The position numbers and the translations under genes were made by a program. The notes below the pieces were generated by a model. That model was not told the origin of the DNA. It did not search any database and was given only the letters and a program-made list of their open reading frames with translations. A stretch of 64,000 nucleotides of DNA from Sphingopyxis fribergensis (lineage in GTDB: Bacteria > Pseudomonadota > Alphaproteobacteria > Sphingomonadales > Sphingomonadaceae), in the NCBI RefSeq assembly GCF_000803645.1, contig NZ_CP009122.1, forward strand, positions 2,270,501 through 2,334,500. Direction: 5' to 3'. Below, one piece after another: positions 35,995 to 45,795 of this stretch. Numbering within the stretch: position 1 is the stretch's first letter; every line of letters begins with the position of its first letter.

Positions 35995-38367
35995 AAACTG
36001 CTTACGCAGCGTGAGCTTTGCCACCCGGCCGACAGGATCGATCTCATATCTGCTGTAGCCAGCGGGCACGCTTCCGTCCTGCAATGTTACGCGACGATAT
36101 CCATCCGACAAATTTTGAACATCGGCCGAGATTTTCACGCCCTTCAAAATAGAATGGCTTGGAAGCGTCATGATCTTATCCGGCTCAAAAAATGCAGACA
36201 AGGCTAGGGTCCACGCCGGTTGAAACCGATAAACCGGTGCCGAGTCTGTCCTACTGCGGAGCTGCGACTTGCTACTCCAACTACCACTAAGATTGATGCC
36301 AATTCCACGCTTTCCCAGCGAGGCATCAAGAGTCAGGCTATGACGCGACTGACCACTGTCCCGAATTTGATCGATCGGCGGAATGCCAGAGCCAACCTCC
36401 AACCTACTCCTCAGTTTCCATCGATGGCCGATTGAAAAGGCGGCTTGCAATGGATCCTCACCCGCTACAGCGCCTTGGTCCCAGCGCAGCGCCAGGCTCG
36501 ATGACAGTTCCCCATCCATCTCGCTCTCAAGATTTACTGCACGAGCGTCGACCCGGATGAGCCTGCCCTCGGCATCGCGCGTAATTCGATCAGAAAACGC
36601 GAGTTCAACAGCCGGTGTTAAATCGGGAAACGGTGCAATTCCGCCTTTCGCCACTATCTGCCGATACGTAAAATTGAGCGCCAGGAATTCATCGTCGAAC
36701 GGCTTAATCTTCGATGCCAACGTAAGGCTTCGCCGGCGCCCGAGCCGCAAATCCGGATTTCCGCCGGTGATCCAAATTGGCTCGGCTATTTCCCCTCGCT
36801 CATAATCAAACACTCGAACCAACGAGGTAACAACAGGACCGCTGATTTGATCGGACGACGGCGCTGATCCAGCAAAGTCTATTGAGCCGCGCAACTCCAA
36901 TACTGACCATGGCGTCCAGAATATGCTGCCCCCAAAGCGCTTCCGCGCCCGGCTGTTGGTCAGAGTCTCGAAGCTTGCCGATAGGCTTGCAGAAAGGTCT
37001 CCAAACCATTCTAAGGAAGTTTTCCCGCGCCGAGTAATTGGGATGCTTATCCCAGTTTGAACGGTCGACTGCCGAAATCTCGCGCCAGCAATCGAGGATC
37101 GATCTTCCTCACCTCTCAGATCGCCCTGCCTTCCTTTCGATCCACTTTGAATCAGGCTGGAATTGATCGACCAAATCATTGGACCAGCTGGAAGCTTCAA
37201 GATCGACTTTTGAGCGCTCAGACGGACGCTCAAGATTTCTCCCTCAGTCTTGCTCCGTCTCCCCAGGACCAAGCTCTCGTCCCACGGTCCGTACGAACCG
37301 ATATTTGGGTTTCGGCTGCCAACAGCTTGCGCAAGCCGTTCTACATCGATCCCGCTCTCCAATAGGCTTTCCGCCCAATTGCGGGAATAATTCAGAGAAA
37401 GGTTTGTCCGCCAGTTCGCGATCTTGCCGTTCAGCGTGATTGTTGCGCCAAGCGACGTCGCTTCATTGTCATTGCGCAAGGCGCGTTCACCTGAAAGCCC
37501 CAAACTAGGCTCCGGAAGACCCCGGAGACCCTTATCCGACGTCCGATTGACGTTCAGTCCGACCGAAGCGCTAAAATCGCCTAACGGCCGCGTTAAGCCC
37601 ATGGACAATGATGCCGTGCGGCGAGCCGCCTCTAGCGTTTCAAAGCGATTTGGATCAACAGGTTTGGCCTCGTCGGCTGGTGCTTGAATTTCGCGCACCC
37701 ATTCCTTTTGCGGTACATTCCTTTCAGATCTGAACAGGGCGCTGTCAGCGCCGACCTGTGCTTGGACATTCCAGCGGGTCTCGCCATTGATCGCCGAACG
37801 ACCTGCCGCGAGTGTCCCGCCATAACGGCCGCCAGCGGTTGCAAAACTGAAGCCCGCATCGGCATTCAGCATCGAAAAATTCTTCTTCAGCACCAAATTT
37901 ATGACCGGTTTTCCCGCCGGCTCGCCATAATAAGCAGCGGCTTCCGGCCTCAGCACGGCTAAGCGTTCGAGCGCTTCAGATGGATAATACAGGATTGATT
38001 GGTCAAATCCGGCGGGCTTCCCGTTGATCAATATCAGGGGATCATCGCCGCTCTCTCCAATAAAAGGCGACAACCGTTTGATCAGGTCTCGGACATTATC
38101 CGCGCCTCGGCTCGCAATCGCCTCTTCCCCAAACTCGTCTTGCGCAGCCACATCGGCTTCACCGCGCCGAGTTGCCGTGACGACAATTTCATCTGGGTTA
38201 TGGGGAGCTGCGGAATTGAGGTTTGAAGTTTCGCTTGCACGCTGCGGCGCCTGAACACTGTCTTCGTGTACCGTCTCAGATCGTGCGATTGACGCGTGGA
38301 AGGCTATTCCGGCCGACATCGGAATCGAAATCGCCCTCACAAAGCGCACGATTTCACGCGAACTCAC
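35992..38367 (-). CDS. TonB-dependent receptor-like outer-membrane protein
   Basis: A 791-residue protein with a signal-like N terminus (ISIPMSAGIAFHASIARS), a TonB-box-like DEIVVTATRRGEA near residue 60, a plug domain (DNVRDLIKRLSPFIGE, DDPLILINGKPAG, GKPVINLVLKKNF) and a long beta-barrel ending in aromatic Phe (KLTLRKQF). The plug resembles a sphingomonad/caulobacter branch of TonB receptors whose substrates are unknown. Codon use is less GC-biased than in the mre genes. It is the last gene of the minus-strand surface-signalling locus; its stop coincides with the end of the island remnant. Confidence 0.88.
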   Translation of the reverse strand: MSSREIVRFVRAISIPMSAGIAFHASIARSETVHEDSVQAPQRASETSNLNSAAPHNPDEIVVTATRRGEADVAAQDEFGEEAIASRGADNVRDLIKRLSPFIGESGDDPLILINGKPAGFDQSILYYPSEALERLAVLRPEAAAYYGEPAGKPVINLVLKKNFSMLNADAGFSFATAGGRYGGTLAAGRSAINGETRWNVQAQVGADSALFRSERNVPQKEWVREIQAPADEAKPVDPNRFETLEAARRTASLSMGLTRPLGDFSASVGLNVNRTSDKGLRGLPEPSLGLSGERALRNDNEATSLGATITLNGKIANWRTNLSLNYSRNWAESLLESGIDVERLAQAVGSRNPNIGSYGPWDESLVLGRRSKTEGEILSVRLSAQKSILKLPAGPMIWSINSSLIQSGSKGRQGDLRGEEDRSSIAGARFRQSTVQTGISIPITRRGKTSLEWFGDLSASLSASFETLTNSRARKRFGGSIFWTPWSVLELRGSIDFAGSAPSSDQISGPVVTSLVRVFDYERGEIAEPIWITGGNPDLRLGRRRSLTLASKIKPFDDEFLALNFTYRQIVAKGGIAPFPDLTPAVELAFSDRITRDAEGRLIRVDARAVNLESEMDGELSSSLALRWDQGAVAGEDPLQAAFSIGHRWKLRSRLEVGSGIPPIDQIRDSGQSRHSLTLDASLGKRGIGINLSGSWSSKSQLRSRTDSAPVYRFQPAWTLALSAFFEPDKIMTLPSHSILKGVKISADVQNLSDGYRRVTLQDGSVPAGYSRYEIDPVGRVAKLTLRKQF

Positions 38368-38455
38368 AATGCTTTGATCCGCTCCAGTTGCGATAAACCG
38401 CCGACTTCCGTACGTTCATGTTCCCGGCGGCGGTTCAGCGGCTGGGCCGGAAAGA

Positions 38456-38481
38456 GGCCGCACCGCTGCAACGGTGCGGCC
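38456..38481 (-). terminator. Hairpin, probable terminator after the small exported gene
   Basis: A perfect ten-base-pair stem (38456-38465 with 38472-38481, GGCCGCACCG arms) with a six-base loop is followed on the minus strand by CTCTTTCC. Two shorter hairpins (38496-38535 and 38552-38567) lie between it and the upstream stop. It could lower readthrough into the second receptor gene. Confidence 0.55.
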
Positions 38482-38570
38482 AGTTCATGCCCGGAGAGAT
38501 GCGGTTGTCCCGGTCGCTCAAACGACCGATCGGGACATCCGTTACACCGCTCGAAAGCGGTGGGAGATAA

Positions 38571-39092
38571 TCAGCTCGCAGCCGAAATGGTCGGGGTCGT
38601 GTAGAGCGTTCCTGACACGGTGCAGGTCCCGGCGACCGTACCGGCCGGGATCGTGCCACTGAACGAGATTTCGCCAGGCGCGACGATCGTGAACGGCAGC
38701 GCACCATCGCACAGCGTCTGTCCGGGAACCGCCGCGCTGCGGACAACAACGCGTGCAATGGTACCCGTTCCGGCGCCCGTCATGCTGAACGTCGACATAT
38801 CGGTAGTCAGGCTGATGCATGTTGCAGTGGGGCCAGTGTTATAGCCGGCGCTGATCGTTCCCCCTGCAGCGTGACCCGCATGCGCACCACCAAGGTCCGC
38901 TCCGGTCGCGCCCGGAAGCACATAATCGCAAAGCGATGTGCCGAAGCCCGGCTTCGAGAAGACGATCGGGTCCGACGGATCCGACGCGGCAGTGAACGAC
39001 GTGGCTGCCGGAGCGACATGCTGCGCCATTGCAGGACTCATCGCCGTAGCGCTGATCAGCGCGGCCATGCAAAGCATGGAAAGCTTCTTCAT
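38571..39092 (-). CDS. Small exported Gly/Thr-rich protein between two receptors
   Basis: A 173-residue protein with a signal peptide (residues 1-23, SPAMAQ) and a Gly/Ala/Thr/Ser-rich mature domain with four Cys (SLCDYV, ATCISL, TLCDGA, GTCTVS). The repeat-like strands and the segment LPFTIVAPGEISFSGTIPAG faintly recall PraB-type secreted proteins; this is a weak guess. AAGGAATAA before the ATG at 39092 is a good ribosome-binding site. Its place between two TonB-dependent receptors suggests an extracellular or outer-membrane partner, perhaps ligand capture. Confidence 0.7.
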   Translation of the reverse strand: MKKLSMLCMAALISATAMSPAMAQHVAPAATSFTAASDPSDPIVFSKPGFGTSLCDYVLPGATGADLGGAHAGHAAGGTISAGYNTGPTATCISLTTDMSTFSMTGAGTGTIARVVVRSAAVPGQTLCDGALPFTIVAPGEISFSGTIPAGTVAGTCTVSGTLYTTPTISAAS

Positions 39093-39289
39093 GATTATTC
39101 CTTTCCCATATTCACGGCTAATTCTGCCGCTTTCAAATGACTGCTGAGCCGAATTGCCCTGCAATCGCACCACCCCTCGCGAGGCGATTCCTTGATTTAT
39201 GAGATCCACGCCCTCCCCAACTTCTCGGCGCGGACGATCACCTTCCACGCAATCGACCGCAAAATTGGGAATGGTCGCTATGGAATGGA

Positions 39290-42200
39290 TCAGAACTGCT
39301 TGGTGACGTTAAACCCGATAATTCTGGGATCGAGAGTGAAGACGTTGGTCGTCAAACCGCTGTCATCACTGTTCAAAAAAGCGTCGGTGATCGGAGTCTT
39401 GTTGAAAAGATTCTTCACATAGAATTGCATCGCGAAGCCGCTATCGGGGCGTTCGAGCGTAATCGAGACATTTGCATTATCCCAAGCCTTCAGTCGGTCG
39501 GCGACGGTGTTATATACCCGGGCCCAACTCTTTGCCTGGCGATAGTAATCGCCTCGTAGCGTTAGATCCCAGTCGTCCAGCGGAAGTGTGTACTGAGCCC
39601 CAAGATTGAATGTCCAATGCGGCGAGTTAGGCAGCTCGTTTCCGCCAAGATCGGCATCAAATCCCCTACCCTGGTTCGGTGCATCAACGGCTGGATCGTA
39701 GGTCACTCCCGTAAGGATACTGAACAGAGAGCTCGGGTTGTAATTGCCAATCCACGATCCCCCGCAAAGCGGGACCAAATATGACGTCGTAGAGCTTCCA
39801 AAGGGGCTGGAGAGGATTTGTTCCACCACTGATTTCGGCGCAATGCAGTTCGATGCAAGCTGCATCCAGGGCTTCACGACCATCCACTCGTCGTTGCCCT
39901 GGGTCCGGTTCATAACATCGATCGACGTCATGCCGTTGGCAATGCGCGTTCCGAGATAACCCAGATTGGTGTTGACCCGGAACCTTGGAGAAGGGCGCCA
40001 GATCATCTCAAGCTCGGCGCCCCAAATTTCGGCATCGAAATTTTCGTTCAGCGCCAGACGATCGACAATCTGCGAGACCTGATAGTCTTTATAATCATAA
40101 TAGAAAGCATTGGCGTTTAGCGTCAGCTTGCCGCCGTCGAAAACATTCTTGGTGCCGATCTCGAACGCATTTACGCTCTCAGGACGGAAAGTTTCTGGCT
40201 GCGGGAAAAATTGCAGCATCTCCGGATTTCCATCGATGCTCGGCGGGTTTGCACCGCCGCCCTTGTACCCTCGTGAATATGACGCATAAAAGAGGCTATC
40301 GTCGGTAATCCCAAGATCGGGGCTCCAATCAACCACGAAACGTCCAGTCACCCGACCCCACTTTTGGACGATATCCGGCGAAATTCGATAGCCGCGCCCG
40401 ATATATCCACTGCCGGCAAATCCGGACGTCAGAAGCAATTGCGATTTGATCGGTGTCGCCGTTTTTTTGTCGTCAGTATACCTCAGGCCAGCTGTCACTT
40501 TTAGATTGTCGGTCGGCTCCCAGTAAACCTCGCCGAAAATCGCCTTCGACCGAGTTTGAGCCAAATTCCGGCTTCGGAAATAATTATGACCATCGCCATC
40601 GATCTCCGAAATTGGATTGGGGTCGATATAGATGCAGGGCTCCAGTGGGTCACCGGTGTTACACGGGTTTACAGGGTTTCCTGCTGCACCATCGTTGAAG
40701 ATCCCTGTCGCAATTGCGGTGAACGCATTGCTGAAAACATAGTAATCCTCATCGATCTTAAATTTCAGATAATTCACCCCCAGATTGAAATTCAGCGGAC
40801 CGTCGAACGACGATTGCAGCCTCAATTCCTGATACCACTGGTCGCTATGAGATTTCACCATATCGACCGCGATCAAACGGTTCGAAGAGCCCAATTGAGG
40901 ATCCACGAAAATTCCCCCGGGCGTAATTCCGTCCGTGGGATTTTGGATATTTCTCGTCAGATAAAGACCAGCGGAATCGTTAAAAACGGGCCCGGAATTG
41001 AAGCGATTGTAATCCTGCGTCGAATGATAAAAATCCTTCGTGTACGCGGTCTGACTGGTGAACGTGATCGTTGGAGATACATCGAATTCAACATTCAGCT
41101 GATAAACATCATTTTTCGCCCGGAACGTCGGATCATAAGCCGTCGCGATCTCACGCAAATTCTTCGACTGCGTCAGGCCAGCATAAGGGTCGTTGCCCAT
41201 CAGATAAATCGGTCCGCCGACGAATTGGCCATTTACGACGCGTCTGCCGAGCAAGACCTGTGTCGATGCGGCTTGAACATAGGGCAGCGAAAGACCGTTC
41301 GGAACGCCATAAGCCTCATCGGTATAAAGCGATCCTGGCACGCAACCTTGACTGAGGGCTCCCCGGGGCAACGGGAGATTGCTTATATCGACGGTCCCAA
41401 CACTCGTCGGCCCCGGGTCATTATGACAGAGCTGCTTCCCCGTCCGAGACCGATTATCATCTTCCTCGAAGTGCTCCCAAATCGCGTTCACCCGAAAACG
41501 ATCGCTTGGCTCCCAAGCAGCGCTAACGCGCGTCGACCAAAGATCTCGTCCGTTCACATTCTGATTTGTAAGGGTATTGAAATCATACCCCTCACGCTTC
41601 GTCCAGGCGCCGGCAGCACGCACGGCCAGCGTGTCGCCCAGCGGAACGTTCAACATTCCGCTGAGGCGCGTGGTTTCATAATTGCCGACTTCACCCTTCA
41701 CCCAACCATCAAAATCGCCGAGCTTGGGCTTGGCCGAGATCATATTGACGACGCCGCCCGTCGCATTGCGGCCGTAAAGTGTGCCCTGAGGGCCGCGCAG
41801 CACTTCGACGCGCTCGACGTCGAAATATTCCTGCTCGAATAGGCGATTGCGGAGCAGCGGCGTGTTGTTGAAACTGATCGCCACGGCTGGATCGGACGTA
41901 ACCGAGAGCGCCTTCGTACCGATGCCACGGATCGAGAAATTGTAGCTGGCGAAATTGGTTTTCGAGAAGCTGACATTTGGAACCGCCCGAACCAACTCGC
42001 TGCCGCCCTCGATCTTCTGTTCGTCCAGGGACTTTGCCGAGAATGCCGACACCGAAATCGGCACGTCCTGAAGCGCCTCGGTCCTCTTTTGCGCCGTAAC
42101 GACAATTTCCGACCCGTCAGAGATATCCGTCTTGGACGCCGACGTCGCCGGCGCAGGAGGCGGCGCGAGTGCGGCAGCCTGCTTCTGCACTGCCACGACT

Positions 42201-42514
42201 GTTATTATGCCTGACCCAGCAGGGCCTTTTCGCGTCGTGAGACCGGTCCCCGACAACAGTGCTCGAAGCGCACGGTCAACGGGCATGCTTCCACGAACGG
42301 TGTTCGTGCGCTTCCCACGCACCGAGACACCGTTCGCCACCAACTGGATGCCGGCCTGCTTCGCAAACAGAGGAATGCTTTTTTCTGCGGGCTGCGAAGG
42401 GATATCAAATTTGCGGGTCTGCGCTTGCACCGGGCTGGCAACCATCATGGCAGCTACGGCCACCACACTCGTCATACTGTTTACAGAAAAGTTCGACCTA
42501 GCAAAACCCGGCAT
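39290..42514 (-). CDS. TonB-dependent receptor with STN signalling domain
   Basis: A 1074-residue outer-membrane receptor. After the signal peptide (ending SPVQAQT) comes a secretin/TonB short N-terminal (STN) domain (FDIPSQPAEKSIPLFAKQAG through GLTTRKGPAGSGIITVV), a Pro/Ala linker, TonB box EIVVTAQKRTE, plug (SIRGIGTK, VLRGPQGTLYGRNATGG) and a 22-strand-type barrel ending in Phe. The STN domain normally contacts a FecR anti-sigma factor, and the gene lies directly downstream of fecR- and fecI-like genes. The substrate is unknown; siderophore, haem or glycan are all possible. The start at 42514 has GGGGGAG eight bases upstream. Confidence 0.94.
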   Translation of the reverse strand: MPGFARSNFSVNSMTSVVAVAAMMVASPVQAQTRKFDIPSQPAEKSIPLFAKQAGIQLVANGVSVRGKRTNTVRGSMPVDRALRALLSGTGLTTRKGPAGSGIITVVAVQKQAAALAPPPAPATSASKTDISDGSEIVVTAQKRTEALQDVPISVSAFSAKSLDEQKIEGGSELVRAVPNVSFSKTNFASYNFSIRGIGTKALSVTSDPAVAISFNNTPLLRNRLFEQEYFDVERVEVLRGPQGTLYGRNATGGVVNMISAKPKLGDFDGWVKGEVGNYETTRLSGMLNVPLGDTLAVRAAGAWTKREGYDFNTLTNQNVNGRDLWSTRVSAAWEPSDRFRVNAIWEHFEEDDNRSRTGKQLCHNDPGPTSVGTVDISNLPLPRGALSQGCVPGSLYTDEAYGVPNGLSLPYVQAASTQVLLGRRVVNGQFVGGPIYLMGNDPYAGLTQSKNLREIATAYDPTFRAKNDVYQLNVEFDVSPTITFTSQTAYTKDFYHSTQDYNRFNSGPVFNDSAGLYLTRNIQNPTDGITPGGIFVDPQLGSSNRLIAVDMVKSHSDQWYQELRLQSSFDGPLNFNLGVNYLKFKIDEDYYVFSNAFTAIATGIFNDGAAGNPVNPCNTGDPLEPCIYIDPNPISEIDGDGHNYFRSRNLAQTRSKAIFGEVYWEPTDNLKVTAGLRYTDDKKTATPIKSQLLLTSGFAGSGYIGRGYRISPDIVQKWGRVTGRFVVDWSPDLGITDDSLFYASYSRGYKGGGANPPSIDGNPEMLQFFPQPETFRPESVNAFEIGTKNVFDGGKLTLNANAFYYDYKDYQVSQIVDRLALNENFDAEIWGAELEMIWRPSPRFRVNTNLGYLGTRIANGMTSIDVMNRTQGNDEWMVVKPWMQLASNCIAPKSVVEQILSSPFGSSTTSYLVPLCGGSWIGNYNPSSLFSILTGVTYDPAVDAPNQGRGFDADLGGNELPNSPHWTFNLGAQYTLPLDDWDLTLRGDYYRQAKSWARVYNTVADRLKAWDNANVSITLERPDSGFAMQFYVKNLFNKTPITDAFLNSDDSGLTTNVFTLDPRIIGFNVTKQF

Positions 42515-42613
42515 TCCAGCTTCTCCCCCATATATGAGGAGCCACTTTTGCACCCCTCTAAGTATATAGGATGCACGGCGGGATTTTTTCCGATGCTTGG
42601 GGAAGAAAAATAA

Positions 42614-43594
42614 TTACGTACCAGATGGTACCAGTCGCGTTTGATTAGCCGTAAGTTCCACACGCGCACCAATAAGAGCGGCTATGGACTTCGCAAAACC
42701 TTCCGGATTATCTGTGCGAAAATATCCGACAATGGGCGTCCGGCTCAGAACGGGATCTTCCACCACCAATTGATGGCGGTTGTATCGGTTAAGTTCCGCA
42801 ACTGCATAAGACAGCGGCTCGCCATTAAGCGCGAGCCCTCCCGAGCGCCATGCAAGCGCGCGCTCAATCTCATCGTCGGCCGCGACGGCAACAATCTTCG
42901 ATGCGGATACTGGGACGAAGCTTCGCTGACCTCCCTTCAACCGAGTTCGCTCAGATTCGCGGCCTACTCGCCATGTTTCCACCACGCCCTTCGTCACGAG
43001 CACGTCGACGCCATCTTCGTGGCGTCGGACGGAAAAGGCCGTTCCGATTGCTTTGACGCGCACATCGCCCGCGTCCACAATGAACGGTCGAGATTTGTCA
43101 TGGGCGACTTCAAACCAAGCTTCGCCATCTTCCACGACGACATGGCGCTGTGCGGGCTCGAGAGTCACAGTAATCCGGCTAGCCGTGTTTACCGTCGCGA
43201 TTGATCCATCCGCCAGCGGAAGCTTGCGAACTTCTCCGACCGTCGTCGAGAACGCTTCGTTCGACGGCATCATGAACATCGCGAGGCCAGCCGCAATCGG
43301 CGCAACAATGAAGCTGGCTAACAAAAATTTTCGCCGCCTGAATCGAGGGTGTGCAGCCGGCGCATCGTCATTCGCAGGGGCTTCAGCTCCCGGCTCGCCT
43401 AAAGCCCGCGCCCGATCCAGATAGACTAGTGCGGCTTCTGCGCGCAGCAGTGCCCCAGATCGCCTTCCATCCTCGGCCAGCCAAGCATCGAACTCGATCT
43501 GGTCGGAGGTATCTAGCTGCCCACGATCTCGCCGGATTGCCCAACGCACGGCAGCGTCTTCATCCTCTGCCATGATGGTCTCGTATCTCGTCAT
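42614..43594 (-). CDS. FecR-family anti-sigma factor
   Basis: A 326-residue inner-membrane regulator. N-terminal DUF4880 (AVRWAIRRDRGQLDTSDQIE and FDAWLAEDGRRSGALLRAE), a Arg-rich boundary and membrane helix (FLLASFIVAPIAAGLAMFMM), FecR periplasmic domain (ADGSIATVNTASRITV, GEAWFEVAHDKSRPFIVDAG) and a C-terminal STN-contact domain (LNRYNRHQLVVEDPVL). It would hold the cognate sigma factor until the STN receptor signals. The start is ambiguous: ATGs at 43594 and 43573 are both plausible. It overlaps the sigma-factor gene. Confidence 0.92.
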   Translation of the reverse strand: MTRYETIMAEDEDAAVRWAIRRDRGQLDTSDQIEFDAWLAEDGRRSGALLRAEAALVYLDRARALGEPGAEAPANDDAPAAHPRFRRRKFLLASFIVAPIAAGLAMFMMPSNEAFSTTVGEVRKLPLADGSIATVNTASRITVTLEPAQRHVVVEDGEAWFEVAHDKSRPFIVDAGDVRVKAIGTAFSVRRHEDGVDVLVTKGVVETWRVGRESERTRLKGGQRSFVPVSASKIVAVAADDEIERALAWRSGGLALNGEPLSYAVAELNRYNRHQLVVEDPVLSRTPIVGYFRTDNPEGFAKSIAALIGARVELTANQTRLVPSGT

Positions 43595-44279
43595 CGACTT
43601 TTCTAATTGAAGTTCGCTGCTCGGAGCAGTCATCTGCGATCGCTTTCAGGATCAGCTTCAGGCCCCGCATCGCTTGTTGCTCAACGGTATGTTCGGCAAT
43701 TCCCAAACGCTCAGCGATTTGACGTTGGGGCACCCCTTGAACTCGACGGAGTTCGAAAATCTCTCTGCACGTCGCGGGGAGATCCTCAATCAGCTTCCTG
43801 ACGCGCTCAAGCTCTCGCCTGGCTCCGGCCCGTCGTTCCGGTCCCGGATCGTTATCCTCGATCGCCAGCGTCTCCGCCTCCGTCAGACTATCGATTGCGA
43901 CAATTCGATTTCGGCGTATGCGCTGAAGAACAACCATTCGTGCCGTCGTGAACAGATAAGCTCTTCCATCTCGAATATGTGCAATGCTTTCTAACTGAGC
44001 GATCGCGAGGTAGGCGTCCTGGACGATATCGTCGATTTCTTCCGCAGACACCGCCATCCACTGCAATCTCGAGCGAAGTGATCCCTCGTGCGGAATCACG
44101 TTGCTCGCCACCCAGGCGATGATATCAGATCGGCTTTGGGCCAACCTTCGTCCTTCCTTCCTCAACAAATCATCGTCATATACAAAGATGCACGGCGCGA
44201 CGAATTCCGATGCTTTGACCTCAGTAAGTCGAAAAAATATCCATAACACGACCTCGCCCATATTCGGCTCAGCGCTCAT
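43560..44279 (-). CDS. FecI-like ECF sigma factor
   Basis: A protein of up to 239 residues with sigma region 2 (EEIDDIVQDAYLAIAQLESI, then RAYLFTTARMVVLQRIRR) and region 4 (LIEDLPATCREIFELRRVQG, VPQRQIAERLGIAEHTVEQ). It should direct RNA polymerase to the receptor promoter upon relief by FecR. The N-terminal 45 residues are not sigma-like and no ribosome-binding site precedes ATG 44279, so the true start may be further in. It is the first gene of the fecI-fecR-receptor set, and its stop overlaps fecR. Confidence 0.9.
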   Translation of the reverse strand: MSAEPNMGEVVLWIFFRLTEVKASEFVAPCIFVYDDDLLRKEGRRLAQSRSDIIAWVASNVIPHEGSLRSRLQWMAVSAEEIDDIVQDAYLAIAQLESIAHIRDGRAYLFTTARMVVLQRIRRNRIVAIDSLTEAETLAIEDNDPGPERRAGARRELERVRKLIEDLPATCREIFELRRVQGVPQRQIAERLGIAEHTVEQQAMRGLKLILKAIADDCSEQRTSIRKVDDEIRDHHGRG

Positions 44280-44815
44280 TGATGAGGCCAGATTGCGACG
44301 GTTGCGGCGATGCTTGGCGGACAGTGCACCGGGTCAAAGCGAGTACGGCCTGTGGTTTGCGAGCCGCACGTCGCGCGAAGCTCAATTTGCATCTGCCAAC
44401 GTCGAGCAAGCGCCAACAGCTATCGCATCGCTCGATTTGCTCAAAAATAGCTGAGAGATCGCTGTTGCGATGCTTAACAACCGGATCGACACGGCAACTT
44501 CGAGGACGCGATCAAAGGGCATGAATAGCAGACACGCTAACGCCCGTTGCTATGAAGTGCGCGACCGTAGTAACTTGGGCCCAGCTTCCGGCGATCACAA
44601 ACTCACGCTCGGCCCCCAAGGGCACCAAAACGCATAGGGGAACCTTGTATTCATTCCGACAACGCCGCTAACTCGTTGATTTATAACACCGTGAACAAAA
44701 GGTGATTTGTCGGAACGCCCATTGAAATCATTGGATTTTCTATGGACTCTTCTCGATTCCCGCCAGCAGATCGGCTGACGCAGCGCCCCGAAATGGAAGA
44801 GAATGGGAGACTGGC
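44280..44815. other. Intergenic interval upstream of the sigma factor and SnoaL-like gene
   Basis: This is a 536-base divergent gap. No open frame has coding character and I see no tRNA, strong terminator or repeat. It should hold the promoters of both flanking genes, but I cannot point to a convincing -35/-10 pair. Confidence 0.55.
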
Positions 44816-45268
44816 ATGAACTTTGAATGGGCAAAGCAGTGGATCAACTCGTTCGTCGACGTCGATGCCGCAATGGAATATTATGCGGACGACTGCGATT
44901 TCAGGGACTTCCCGCTCGAGCACATCTTCCTCAACGACAAGGCAGGACTTGCGCGGGCTTTCATACCCTTTGGAAATTCGGATCCGGAGAATGGCAGGGG
45001 CATCCACAGTTTCGAGGTCACCGAATTTCGCGGCGACGAGAAGTCGGCGATAATCTTGTGGCGCTGGACCGCGCGCGAGTGCGACAGCTTTTTCGGTCTT
45101 CCAAACCCCGGACGAGCCGAAATCAGCACCGTGGGGATGAGCTATCACGAATATCGCGACGGCAAGATCGTACGGGAATATGTCCATTCCGATCAAATCC
45201 ACGTCGTTCAGGCACTCGGCTATCCGGTGTCTATTCCGCACTATTGGAATGATCAGGATTTCGCCTGA
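44816..45268 (+). CDS. SnoaL/NTF2-like fold protein
   Basis: A 150-residue soluble protein of the SnoaL/NTF2-like superfamily, an alpha-beta cone fold used by small isomerases, cyclases and hydrolases. Features are the N-terminal helix (WINSFVDVDAAMEYYADD), the DFRDFPLEHIFLNDKAGL segment and the closing strands (MSYHEYRDGKIVREYVHSD). Catalytic residues and substrate cannot be inferred. It stands alone and is followed by a strong intrinsic terminator. Confidence 0.87.
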   Translation: MNFEWAKQWINSFVDVDAAMEYYADDCDFRDFPLEHIFLNDKAGLARAFIPFGNSDPENGRGIHSFEVTEFRGDEKSAIILWRWTARECDSFFGLPNPGRAEISTVGMSYHEYRDGKIVREYVHSDQIHVVQALGYPVSIPHYWNDQDFA

Positions 45269-45319
45269 AATCCGCCAAACGAGTTGGCGCGCTCGCCGCG
45301 CCGCTATCTCCCAAGCACT

Positions 45320-45350
45320 GGCCGGGCACGAGATGCCCGGCCGATTTTTT
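45320..45350 (+). terminator. Strong intrinsic terminator after SnoaL-like gene
   Basis: A perfect nine-base-pair stem (GGCCGGGCA, 45320-45328 with 45334-45342), a CGAGA loop and a run of six T at 45345-45350. It lies 52 bases after the stop codon. Confidence 0.92.
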
Positions 45351-45795
45351 CGGCAACTGGGCATCTGTACGCTGCGGATGCCGCAACCGGTGCGCCGCGT
45401 CGAACTGCAAGCGGCTCGGTCGTGAACTAGGTCGCCCGATCAGTCGGCACCCGAAAGGCCGCCATATTCCTGCTGCATTCCTGCTGCAGCGCTGGCTGCC
45501 CTCCCCGCGCGGCGCATCCAGACGCAGCGGGAATTCGTCACGCAGCAGCGTGGCTGTTGAGGTCCGGGGCCATGCCTTCCGGTCCGGATCGGCCTCGGCC
45601 GTACTCGCAAGCAGGAAATCGGACAGTTCCTGCTGCGCGCTGCGGAGGTGATTTAAGAGCTTCTTGCGAGTGATGTAGCCGCCGACCAGCGCAGCGGGCA
45701 TAGGGTCAGGACCCATTAATTGCACGTTCGAGACGTCGAAATGGAGGTCGAGCGGCAAGCGAGCCCCCCGTTTGTAGCGCTGATCTGGATCGGGC
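45351..45795. other. Intergenic interval with possible degraded coding trace
   Basis: About 445 bases without a convincing gene. On the minus strand, 45500-45720 reads as a protein-like stretch (ALVGGYITRKKLLNHLRSAQ), but no start, stop or family supports it. A short palindrome GGGTC-CT-GACCC (45700-45715 region) and a tandem ATTCCTGCTGC (about 45466-45488) are present. Confidence 0.4.

Noticed and set aside
38368..38570. Hairpin-rich gap before a TonB receptor considered as a cobalamin riboswitch
   Set aside because: The hairpins are simple perfect stems after a stop codon, and I could not identify a B12-box-like sequence. Terminator structures fit better.
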